From assembly GCA_945483255.1 (NCBI GenBank), contig CALYRP010000044.1:1-7339 (forward strand): a stretch of DNA of 7,339 bases, in the 5' to 3' direction. Origin of the DNA: an uncultured Pseudomonadota bacterium. GTDB taxonomy: Bacteria > Pseudomonadota > Alphaproteobacteria > Rs-D84. Below are positions 1 through 6,219 of this stretch, one piece after another. Position numbers and translations under genes: made by a program. The notes beneath the pieces are model-generated. The model saw only the letters and a program-made list of their open reading frames with translations. It had not been told where the DNA came from and did not search any database. The stretch's first letter is position 1; each line of letters opens with the position of its first letter.

Positions 1-1
1 C

Positions 2-412
2 ACTCGTGCAGCTGCCGATACAGCATTGCAAGCTAATATTGATAATGAAGTTGCTCGTGCAACAGCACAAGAAGCTGCTATACGTGGTGAAATGGCTGCT
101 GGCGATGCTCTTACTTTAAGCAAGGCAAACGCTTATACTGACAGCAAAGTGAACGAATTGGAAAAGAATGTTTCCGGTGGTGTTGCCGCTGCAACTGCTT
201 TGTCTGCTGTGAATGTTGCTAATGTTGGCAAAGGCGAAGTATCTGTAGGTGCTGGTTATGGTTATTATAACAGCCAATCTGCAATGGCTTTCGGTGCAGC
301 AATGGGATTGTCAGACAGATGGTCAGTTAATGCCGGTGCAGGTATAGCCCAAGGCGATAAAACACAGTTCACTATCAGAGCTGGAACAAATTATAAATTT
401 AAATTGTTCTAA
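2..412 (+). CDS. YadA-like trimeric autotransporter adhesin, C-terminal fragment
   Basis: This is the last 136 residues of a larger gene cut by the left edge; the frame is open back to base 2, so no true start is visible. Residues 1 to about 55 are Ala-rich and coiled-coil-like (RAAADTALQANIDNEVA, then NAYTDSKVNELEKNV), typical of the stalk and neck of trimeric autotransporters. The neck-to-anchor segment SGGVAAATALSAV is followed by four alternating amphipathic strands, from about EVSVGAGYGYY to TNYKFKLF, and the chain ends in Phe, the usual signal for BAM-assisted outer-membrane insertion. This matches the YadA membrane anchor, in which three chains form one 12-stranded beta barrel that carries the passenger outward. 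The passenger, and therefore the ligand, lies outside the window. The gene ends 23 nt before a hairpin terminator. Family assignment is firm; function as an adhesin is inferred from the family. Confidence 0.88.
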   Translation, partial: TRAAADTALQANIDNEVARATAQEAAIRGEMAAGDALTLSKANAYTDSKVNELEKNVSGGVAAATALSAVNVANVGKGEVSVGAGYGYYNSQSAMAFGAAMGLSDRWSVNAGAGIAQGDKTQFTIRAGTNYKFKLF

Positions 413-435
413 TAATATGTTGCTTTCGGTTAAAC

Positions 436-463
436 AAAAAACACCGCGTTCGCGGTGTTTTTT
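436..463. terminator. Bidirectional intrinsic terminator between the adhesin gene and gap
   Basis: A perfect inverted repeat has ACACCGC arms around a GTTC loop. It is flanked by an A run on the left and a T run on the right, so either strand gives a GC-rich hairpin followed by U residues. It lies 23 nt after the adhesin stop (+) and directly after the gap stop (-), so it can end both convergent transcripts. Confidence 0.93.
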
Positions 464-464
464 A

Positions 465-1463
465 TTATAATGTTTTTCCAATTGCGACGGCGGTATCACA
501 CATACGATTTGAAAATCCCCATTCGTTATCATACCATGCGGTGATATGAATCAAATGGTCATCAATAACGCGTGTTTGTGTTGAATCAAAAATGGAACTG
601 TGTTTGTCGTGCGTGAAATCTATCGACACCAATGGTTTGTCGTTATATCCCAATATTTCAGATTGTGATGCAAACATGGCCTTGTTCACAGTTTCAATTG
701 TTGCGCCTTTGTTAACATTTAATGCCAATTCAACAACAGATACATCTGGGGTTGGAACACGAATTGCGATACCGTCCATTTTGCCAGCCAGTTTTGGTAA
801 TACCAACCCAATCGCTTTGGCCGCGCCAGTAGATGTCGGAATCATTGATAAATTCGCAGCACGTGCGCGACGGAAATCTTTGTGGTTTTTGTCTAATAAT
901 TGTTGATCGCCAGTATATGCATGGACTGTTGTCATCCATCCGTTTATGATTCCAAATTTTTTATCCAATACATTTAATACTGGTGCCAAACAATTTGTTG
1001 TGCAAGATGCATTTGAAATAATCAAATCTTTCTTGGTTATTTTGTTTTCATTAACGCCAAATACAATTGTTTTATCTGCCCCAACAGATGGTGCAGAAAC
1101 CAATACGCGTTTTGCACCGCAATCAAGATGAACGCGTGCTTTGTCTGCCGCAGTAAATATGCCTGTGCATTCCATTACAACATCAATTTTTAATTGTTTC
1201 CATGGTAATTTACTTGGGTCGCGTTCGGATAAACTTTTGATTTTGTGCCCGCCAACAAGAATGTAATCTCCATCGACTTTGACATCCATTCCCAATTTCC
1301 CATGAACCGAATCATATTGTAATAAAAATGCGTTTTGTTCGATTGGCATTAAATCGTTAACCGCAACAAATTCAATATCTTTGCGTCCTGATTCCAATGC
1401 AGCACGTAAAACCAAGCGACCAATGCGGCCAAAACCGTTTATAGCAACACGAATTTTTTTCAT
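465..1463 (-). CDS. gap: Glyceraldehyde-3-phosphate dehydrogenase, type I (NAD-dependent)
   Basis: This cytosolic glycolytic enzyme oxidises glyceraldehyde 3-phosphate with NAD and phosphate to 1,3-bisphosphoglycerate. The 332-residue length is normal for the family. The N-terminal Rossmann motif INGFGRIGR is at residues 8-16, and Asp37 ends the second beta strand, which favours NAD over NADP. The catalytic Cys154 lies in SCTTNC, with the partner His181 in HAYTGDQ. The C-terminal signature WYDNEWGFSNRM is also present. The start at 1463 gives the canonical MKKIRVAINGFGR opening and has AAAAGGAAG just upstream (core AAGGA, 6 nt spacing). A further in-frame extension of 24 residues upstream crosses the promoter region and is not expected to be translated. 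No pgk or tkt gene adjoins it, so it looks monocistronic, ending at the shared terminator. No key residue is missing. Confidence 0.97.
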   Translation of the reverse strand: MKKIRVAINGFGRIGRLVLRAALESGRKDIEFVAVNDLMPIEQNAFLLQYDSVHGKLGMDVKVDGDYILVGGHKIKSLSERDPSKLPWKQLKIDVVMECTGIFTAADKARVHLDCGAKRVLVSAPSVGADKTIVFGVNENKITKKDLIISNASCTTNCLAPVLNVLDKKFGIINGWMTTVHAYTGDQQLLDKNHKDFRRARAANLSMIPTSTGAAKAIGLVLPKLAGKMDGIAIRVPTPDVSVVELALNVNKGATIETVNKAMFASQSEILGYNDKPLVSIDFTHDKHSSIFDSTQTRVIDDHLIHITAWYDNEWGFSNRMCDTAVAIGKTL

Positions 1464-1467
1464 TTTT

Positions 1468-1476
1468 CTTCCTTTT
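1468..1476 (-). promoter_or_regulatory. Shine-Dalgarno sequence of gap
   Basis: On the minus strand this reads AAAAGGAAG, with the AAGGA core 6 nt before the ATG at 1463. It decides the start against the longer in-frame reading and contrasts with the divergent miaA, which has no such site. Confidence 0.8.
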
Positions 1477-1491
1477 GTTATATATGTGATT

Positions 1492-1500
1492 ATTTTATCA
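1492..1500 (-). promoter_or_regulatory. Probable gap promoter (extended -10)
   Basis: On the minus strand TGATAAAAT gives a TGn extended -10 with TAAAAT as the hexamer. Seventeen bases upstream is CTGTAT, a poor -35, as is common with extended -10 promoters. The start site would fall near 1484, leaving a leader of roughly 20 nt that contains the Shine-Dalgarno sequence. An alternative using TTGAAA further upstream with TTTTAT as -10 is possible. Confidence 0.5.
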
Positions 1501-1543
1501 CGAAAGATAAAAAAATACAGCCTGATTTTTTTCAAGTGTTCCC

Positions 1544-1571
1544 TTGCGAAATAAAACAGGGTGGCTATAAT
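1544..1571 (+). promoter_or_regulatory. miaA promoter, sigma70-like, placed for a leaderless mRNA
   Basis: TTGCGA (1544-1549), a 16-nt spacer and a perfect TATAAT (1566-1571) point toward miaA. Only six bases separate the -10 from the ATG at 1578, so transcription should begin at or next to the A of the start codon. Confidence 0.65.
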
Positions 1572-1577
1572 AACAAT

Positions 1578-2471
1578 ATGAAATACGATTCAATTATCAT
1601 AGCGGGACCAACTGCGTCTGGAAAATCTGGATTTGCGCATGAATTGGCACGAACGGTCAATGGTGCAATAATCAATGCGGACAGCGTTCAGATTTATCGT
1701 GGTATTGAAAATATATCTGCATCACCATTTGTGGATGGAAAGTGTGATGAAATTGATGGTGTTCCGTATAAATTATTTTCTGTATTTGATTTGAATACAC
1801 ATATCAGTGTGGCTGATTATTTAACATTGGCAAAAAAAGCGTATGATGAAGTTGTCGCTATGGGTAAGACAGCGATTTTTGTTGGCGGAACAGGATATTA
1901 TATAAATGCGATTATAAATGGTATTTCTAATATTCCTGAAATTGATGAAAATGTTCGCGTGCGTGCGCGTGAAATGGTCGTGCATGATATAGATTCTGTG
2001 CGGAAAATGTTGCCAGATGATTTTTCAGCAACCGATCCGCAACGCGTTGCACGTGCATTGGAAGTGTTTTTGCAGACAGGAATACATTTAACAGAATGGC
2101 AAAAAAATCCACGCGATGGCGCAATTATAAAGAACCCATTAAAGATATTAATTATGCCAGAACGCGAAATATTATTGGAACGAATAAGCGCGCGAATTCC
2201 AGAAATGATAACTGGTGGCGCAATTGACGAAGGCCGTTATATTATTGAAAACAATCTTGATGCATCTCGTGCAATTGGCGCAGTGCAAATATGTGATATG
2301 TTAAACGGTAAAATTTCTGAAAAAGATGCAATTGAAAATTGGACGGTAAAAACAAATCAATATGCAAAACGTCAACGCACATGGTTTAATGGCCAATATA
2401 ATGCAGATGTTGAAATAAAAAACGTCCCAAATGCAGATGATTTGGAACGTGTAATTGATATATTGAAATAA
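1578..2471 (+). CDS. miaA: tRNA dimethylallyltransferase MiaA
   Basis: MiaA transfers the dimethylallyl group of DMAPP to N6 of A37 in tRNAs that read UNN codons, the first step towards ms2i6A. The protein has 297 residues, close to the usual 300-316. The P-loop GPTASGKS is at residues 10-17. The NADSVQIYRG motif at about 33-42 contains Asp35, the expected general base. Further family motifs are GGTGYYINAIING, PQRVARALEV and, near the C-terminus, NQYAKRQRTWF. An in-frame GTG at 1536 would add 14 residues, but the promoter lies inside that extension, and the start at 1578 matches the family N-terminus. No Shine-Dalgarno is seen within 5-13 nt of the ATG; the -10 box occupies that place. The gene diverges from gap and converges on a hypothetical gene 5 nt downstream. 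No hfq or mutL neighbour is present. Confidence 0.96.
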   Translation: MKYDSIIIAGPTASGKSGFAHELARTVNGAIINADSVQIYRGIENISASPFVDGKCDEIDGVPYKLFSVFDLNTHISVADYLTLAKKAYDEVVAMGKTAIFVGGTGYYINAIINGISNIPEIDENVRVRAREMVVHDIDSVRKMLPDDFSATDPQRVARALEVFLQTGIHLTEWQKNPRDGAIIKNPLKILIMPEREILLERISARIPEMITGGAIDEGRYIIENNLDASRAIGAVQICDMLNGKISEKDAIENWTVKTNQYAKRQRTWFNGQYNADVEIKNVPNADDLERVIDILK

Positions 2472-2476
2472 ATACT

Positions 2477-3187
2477 TTATTCGCCTTTTTGACGACGAAC
2501 AGAAATAGATATTTTTAGTGTGGCTCTATGTTTTTCTATCATAGCGATATATTGTTCGTCGGTTGATGTGTTTGGTCTTTCCAAAGGCAAGCCAAGTTGT
2601 TTTCTTTTTTCTCTTATTCGTGCATTAACAGATTTTGCATTTAACTTTCTTTCTTCGTTTTTCGACAACTCTATTGGTTTTGCATTTATAGCGTTAATAT
2701 GCTGGCGTTTTCTTGGCGTTTTTGCAACAGGTTCAACCGGCTTGGTTTGTTGTTGCGCAGCCATTGTTTTTTGATATTGTTTATTATATTGTTTTATTCT
2801 GTTTTGAATATATGGGTTATTGGTAAACAAATGTTCAAACAATTCATGATAACATGCACCAAAATCGTTGTTTTTACGGTAAGTGTATTTTGCCAGGTAT
2901 CTGCATATTTTAGAAATTAGATTTATGAAAAATTTAGGACTGTCGTAATTAACGTTGTCTGTTGGTAATAAAATCAAGAAAAGTTTTGATCGGCTTTTTA
3001 AAAATTCTTCGCATTTTTGAGTATATTTAAATTCTTGATGCCAATTATTTTGAAACTGTTCTGCGGTTTGATAAGAGAAACCAAAAGTATCAATAAAATC
3101 TTTGACGATTTGAATTTTGTATGATTCAAATGTTTCGTTGGCCAACGCAACTTCATGTAATTGTTTGAGTTTTTCAGGTTTTGCCAT
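2477..3187 (-). CDS. Hypothetical protein with basic, lysine/arginine-rich C-terminus
   Basis: I do not recognise this 236-residue protein. It has no signal peptide and no clear membrane span. Residues 1 to about 143 look mostly helical and globular, rich in Phe, Tyr, Lys and Asn, with a short hydrophobic stretch LFLILLPT at 69-76. A polar linker at about 144-162 (QQQTKPVEPVAKTPRKR) follows. The tail at about 163-236 is strongly basic, with NEERKLNAKSVNARIREKRKQ and a closing RRQKGE, compatible with binding nucleic acid, though that is only inference from charge. The start at 3187 (MAKPEKLKQL) is preceded by AAAGGA at 7 nt spacing. A longer in-frame TTG reading overlaps the promoter and is rejected. 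It is a genuine gene by virtue of its near-consensus promoter and good ribosome site. It lies downstream of the phosphotransferase on the same strand, with 58 nt between. Confidence 0.8.
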   Translation of the reverse strand: MAKPEKLKQLHEVALANETFESYKIQIVKDFIDTFGFSYQTAEQFQNNWHQEFKYTQKCEEFLKSRSKLFLILLPTDNVNYDSPKFFINLISKICRYLAKYTYRKNNDFGACYHELFEHLFTNNPYIQNRIKQYNKQYQKTMAAQQQTKPVEPVAKTPRKRQHINAINAKPIELSKNEERKLNAKSVNARIREKRKQLGLPLERPNTSTDEQYIAMIEKHRATLKISISVRRQKGE

Positions 3188-3194
3188 GTGATAA

Positions 3195-3200
3195 TCCTTT
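3195..3200 (-). promoter_or_regulatory. Shine-Dalgarno sequence of the hypothetical gene
   Basis: On the minus strand AAAGGA lies 7 nt before the ATG at 3187. It fixes the start at MAKPEK rather than the upstream TTG at 3226, which sits within the promoter. Confidence 0.75.
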
Positions 3201-3202
3201 GT

Positions 3203-3218
3203 TAATGTTATCACATTA
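3203..3218. promoter_or_regulatory. Candidate operator palindrome over the start site of the hypothetical gene
   Basis: A perfect 6-bp inverted repeat, TAATGT-TATC-ACATTA, overlaps the downstream part of the -10 box and the predicted start site near 3208. A repressor bound here would block the strong promoter. The repeat is short and AT-rich, so chance is possible. Confidence 0.35.
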
Positions 3219-3242
3219 TAATACAAAAAAACAAATTGTCAA
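3215..3242 (-). promoter_or_regulatory. Near-consensus sigma70 promoter of the hypothetical gene
   Basis: On the minus strand there is a perfect TTGACA (3237-3242), a 16-nt spacer and a perfect TATAAT (3215-3220). This is the best promoter in the window. It starts inside the 58-nt gap after the phosphotransferase gene and would give a leader of about 20 nt. Confidence 0.8.
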
Positions 3243-3245
3243 TAT

Positions 3246-3956
3246 TTATTTAATCTTTTTGTATTCTTGGCGAATAAGTTTTTCCATGTCGGCTTTGCGC
3301 AGTTTGCTGGAATATGCAGCGCAATTTTTAAATTCTGTTTCCAAATAATTCCATCCAGAATATTCCCAATCAATAATACCAATAATATTCATTGTCTTTG
3401 TATCAACTATTGTATTGTTGCAAATGTCGTTATGTCCCCAACTGTCCCCTTTTTTTGTAATTAAATCGCTTATTTCGTGCGGATTGGCGTTATGCATTGA
3501 ATGAATAAATTCTGCAATCTGTTTAGCCCAAATATGACGGTGGTGCATAATAACATGCATCGGCATAGTATTAAGGTTATGACCAGGAATAAATTCGTAT
3601 TTATAAAAAGTGTATTCGTCTGATTCAATTATATCTATCTTTGGAATTTTTAAAGGAACAATATTACGAAACGCATCAGTCATTCTCTTTTCACGAATAA
3701 TTTTTTCAATACGTTGTGAATCAAATTGTTTCCTTATCTTAAAAACGTATTTATTATTTATTATAAAGCCGATATTCCAGCCACCCCTTATCATACGAAT
3801 GCTTTTGAATTTCATGTTTGGATATGCTTTTTTCAAAGCATATAACTTTTTTTTATAATCAAACAAGACAACCCGTCTGAAATAATCGCGATGTTTTTTC
3901 CCAGGAATAAAAAACGAGAAAAAATAGCAAAAATCAAAAAAAAGTTTCCATAACAT
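3246..3956 (-). CDS. Phosphotransferase of the aminoglycoside phosphotransferase/choline kinase superfamily
   Basis: The 236-residue product has the kinase-like fold signatures of the APH/choline kinase group. MIRGGWNIGFIINNKYVFKIRK at about 55-76 resembles the nucleotide loop, with Lys73 the likely ATP lysine. The catalytic loop WGHNDICNN has His175, Asp177 as candidate base, and Asn180/Asn181. IDWE at 195-198 supplies the metal-binding Asp196. The loop is one residue shorter between Asp and Asn than the usual HxDxxxxN. The N-terminus is hydrophobic and aromatic (LFFDFCYFFSFFIPGKK) and then basic, hinting at membrane contact, with a possible role in cell-surface sugar or lipid modification; this is inference. 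The substrate cannot be read from sequence, and calling it antibiotic resistance would be unjustified. The ATG at 3956 has AAAAGGT upstream. It diverges from priA across 64 nt. Confidence 0.8.
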   Translation of the reverse strand: MLWKLFFDFCYFFSFFIPGKKHRDYFRRVVLFDYKKKLYALKKAYPNMKFKSIRMIRGGWNIGFIINNKYVFKIRKQFDSQRIEKIIREKRMTDAFRNIVPLKIPKIDIIESDEYTFYKYEFIPGHNLNTMPMHVIMHHRHIWAKQIAEFIHSMHNANPHEISDLITKKGDSWGHNDICNNTIVDTKTMNIIGIIDWEYSGWNYLETEFKNCAAYSSKLRKADMEKLIRQEYKKIK

Positions 3957-3963
3957 ATCTTTT

Positions 3964-3970
3964 ACCTTTT
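3964..3970 (-). promoter_or_regulatory. Shine-Dalgarno sequence of the phosphotransferase gene
   Basis: On the minus strand AAAAGGT lies about 7-8 nt before the ATG at 3956 and supports that start. I could not identify a convincing promoter for this gene in the 64-nt divergent region, which is almost entirely A and T. Confidence 0.65.
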
Positions 3971-3985
3971 ATTCATAAATGATTA

Positions 3986-4014
3986 TTGAAAAAAATAAAA
4001 AAAACAAGTATTTT
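3986..4014 (+). promoter_or_regulatory. priA promoter, placed for a leaderless mRNA
   Basis: TTGAAA (3986-3991), a 17-nt A-rich spacer and TATTTT (4009-4014) point toward priA. Six bases separate the -10 from the ATG at 4021, the same spacing as at miaA. The region is so A/T-rich that a chance match is a real possibility. Confidence 0.5.
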
Positions 4015-4020
4015 ATAGGT

Positions 4021-6216
4021 ATGTTTAAATCAGGTGATATTGTCAAAGTTTTAATTCCAAATGTCATAAATGCTGGTTATGACTATCGTTTGAATGCAAA
4101 TGCAGAAATCGGAAACTTTGTGCGCGTAACGGTTATGAATCGCCAATATATTGGTGTTATTATTGGTGTCGGCGACAGCGGTTTGGATGAATCAAAGATT
4201 AAATCGGTTATTGAAGTGTGTAATTTGGGCAAAATGTCAGCGGCTGATATTGATTGGATATACAAGATGTCAGAATGGACATTGATGATGCCCGGGGCGG
4301 TCTTGCGATTAATTTTGAATGTGCCAGATGCATTTAATGCATTAAAGATGGAACAATTATATAAATACAATTTTGATGCGCCCGCTAAAATGACAAATTC
4401 ACGACAAAGTGTGGCGGATGCCTTTCAATCAAATGATAATGATGCGATGTCGATAGGTGATATAACAAACATTGCACATGTTTCGAATTCTGTTGTTAAG
4501 ACGATGATAAAAAATGGAATCTTAATTCAAACAGATTCGCGCGAAATTATTGATAATCGATTTATTTATAAATATTTTGATACTGGTGCTGTCAAATTAA
4601 ACGATGAACAACAAAATGCGGCAAATTCAATTGCAAATGCGATAGATTCAGGTGGTTTTTCGGTTTATTTATTGGATGGTATAACCGGATCTGGTAAAAC
4701 ACAGGTTTATTTTGACAGTGTGCTTCGTGCGTATAATACGGGTAAATCAATTTTGTTAATGATGCCAGAAATTGCATTAACCGCACAATTTATGGACAGA
4801 TTTGAAAAACGTTTCGGTGCAAAACCTGTTGTGTGGCACAGTAATTTAACATCAGCGCGTCGGCGTGATATCTGGCGTGGTGTTGCACGTGGCGATATTC
4901 GTATTGTTGTTGGTACACGCAGTGCGCTTTTCTTGCCATGGCAGAATCTGGGCTTGATTGTTGTGGATGAAGAACACGATACTTCGTATAAACAAGAAGA
5001 TATGGGAAATTATCATGCACGTGATATGGCAATTTTGCGGGCTAATATTTCTGGGTTCCCGGTTATTTTGGCATCTGCGACACCATCAACGGAAACAATG
5101 CATAATGTTGCGCTGGGCAAATATAAAAGATTACGGTTAACATCGCGATTTGGCGGTGCGCAAATGCCAACAATTGAAACAATAGATATGCGCGACAATC
5201 GTCCTGAATCGTATAAATTCGGCGAAGATGAATTTAGTGGTAATCTGTCCAAAAAATTATGTGAAGAGATTGCGTTAACACTGGAAAATAAAAAACAGGT
5301 TATGTTGTTCATTAATCGTCGTGGATTCGCGCCGATTGTCCAATGTAAAAAATGTGGTTGGGTCGCACAGTGTCCTGATTGTTCAATGTCGTTAAATTAT
5401 CATAAACATATAAACAAATTGGTATGTCATATGTGCGGTCATATGGAAAACGTTCCGACAATTTGTCCACAATGTAAAAACAATGTATCAACACGTGGAG
5501 CAGGGCTGGAAAAAATAGAACAAGAAATAAACGCAAAATTTCCAAATGCAAAAACTGCGCTTGTATCATCTGATACGATTATGTCGCGTCAGGCATTGGA
5601 ACGATTGGTGCATAAAATGGAAAACGGTGAAATTGATATAATTATTGGAACACAAATATTGGCCAAGGGACATCATTTCCCAAATTTGACTTTGGTTGGT
5701 GTTGTTGATGCCGATATGGGATTATTTGGAACAGATTTTCGTGCGGGTGAACATACTTTTCAACAATTATTCCAGGTCGCTGGTCGTGCCGGTCGTGGTG
5801 ATTTTCCAGGCCGCGTATTATTGCAAACATATCAACCAGAAAATCCTGTAATACGGGCGATTTGTGCGGGCGACAGGGATGAATTTATGGCGTCTGATAT
5901 GGAATCTCGTCGCGCAGCGCAAATGCCGCCTTTTGGACAATTAATAGCGATTATCGTGGAATCTGATAAAGAAACAACGCTTAAAAAATATTGTGATGCG
6001 CTGGCAAATGTTGCGCCACAATTAAATGGTGGGCGCATAATGGGACCAATTGCGGCACAAATATATCAAATACGAAATTGGTATCGTATGCGATTTTTGG
6101 TATCAGGACCTGCGCGTGCGAATTTACAACCTGTTGTTCGTGATTGGGTATCCAAAATTAAACAGCCAGCGAACGTGCGTATTAAAATCGATGTTAACCC
6201 TCAAAATTTCAGTTAA
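4021..6216 (+). CDS. priA: Primosomal protein N' (PriA), replication restart helicase
   Basis: PriA recognises stalled forks and D-loops, unwinds the lagging arm 3' to 5' and reloads the replicative helicase. The 731-residue length matches the family (E. coli 732). The N-terminal DNA-binding domain opens with VKVLIPNVINAGYDYRL. The Walker A motif GITGSGKT is at 220-227 and the Walker B motif DEEH at 316-319, followed by the aromatic-rich TSYKQE. Eight zinc cysteines occur in four pairs: 442/445, 451/454, 469/472 and 482/485. Helicase motifs GTQILAKGHHFP and QVAGRAGR (585-592) follow. The start at 4021 gives the normal PriA beginning. An in-frame ATG at 3979 would add 14 Lys/Asn-rich residues and lies upstream of the predicted -35, so I reject it. 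There is no usable Shine-Dalgarno (AGG sits 1 nt before the ATG). The gene ends 3 nt from the convergent virB11-like gene. Confidence 0.97.
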   Translation: MFKSGDIVKVLIPNVINAGYDYRLNANAEIGNFVRVTVMNRQYIGVIIGVGDSGLDESKIKSVIEVCNLGKMSAADIDWIYKMSEWTLMMPGAVLRLILNVPDAFNALKMEQLYKYNFDAPAKMTNSRQSVADAFQSNDNDAMSIGDITNIAHVSNSVVKTMIKNGILIQTDSREIIDNRFIYKYFDTGAVKLNDEQQNAANSIANAIDSGGFSVYLLDGITGSGKTQVYFDSVLRAYNTGKSILLMMPEIALTAQFMDRFEKRFGAKPVVWHSNLTSARRRDIWRGVARGDIRIVVGTRSALFLPWQNLGLIVVDEEHDTSYKQEDMGNYHARDMAILRANISGFPVILASATPSTETMHNVALGKYKRLRLTSRFGGAQMPTIETIDMRDNRPESYKFGEDEFSGNLSKKLCEEIALTLENKKQVMLFINRRGFAPIVQCKKCGWVAQCPDCSMSLNYHKHINKLVCHMCGHMENVPTICPQCKNNVSTRGAGLEKIEQEINAKFPNAKTALVSSDTIMSRQALERLVHKMENGEIDIIIGTQILAKGHHFPNLTLVGVVDADMGLFGTDFRAGEHTFQQLFQVAGRAGRGDFPGRVLLQTYQPENPVIRAICAGDRDEFMASDMESRRAAQMPPFGQLIAIIVESDKETTLKKYCDALANVAPQLNGGRIMGPIAAQIYQIRNWYRMRFLVSGPARANLQPVVRDWVSKIKQPANVRIKIDVNPQNFS

Positions 6217-6219
6217 GAA

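Noticed and set aside
592..906. 104-codon open frame on + inside gap
   Set aside because: It is antisense to a well-conserved GAPDH and shows no motif or ribosome site of its own.
1464..1535. 24-residue N-terminal extension of gap
   Set aside because: It covers the probable promoter and Shine-Dalgarno sequence, and the family begins at MKKIRVAINGFGR.
1536..1577. GTG start adding 14 residues to MiaA
   Set aside because: The extension contains the -35 and -10 boxes, and the ATG at 1578 gives the normal MiaA N-terminus.
2520..2920. Two open frames on + rich in Phe, Cys and Ile opposite the hypothetical gene
   Set aside because: They look membrane-like only because they are the complement of an A/T-rich Lys/Asn/Gln coding strand. 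No start signals are present.
3220..3245. Terminator after the phosphotransferase gene
   Set aside because: There is a T run on the minus strand, but no GC-rich stem before it; it forms the spacer of the next promoter.
3246..3956. Antibiotic resistance gene (aminoglycoside kinase)
   Set aside because: Only the superfamily fold motifs are visible. The hydrophobic N-terminus and altered catalytic loop do not point to a known resistance enzyme.
3979..4020. Upstream ATG adding 14 residues to PriA
   Set aside because: The extension is low-complexity Lys/Asn, lies upstream of the predicted -35 box and is not a PriA feature.
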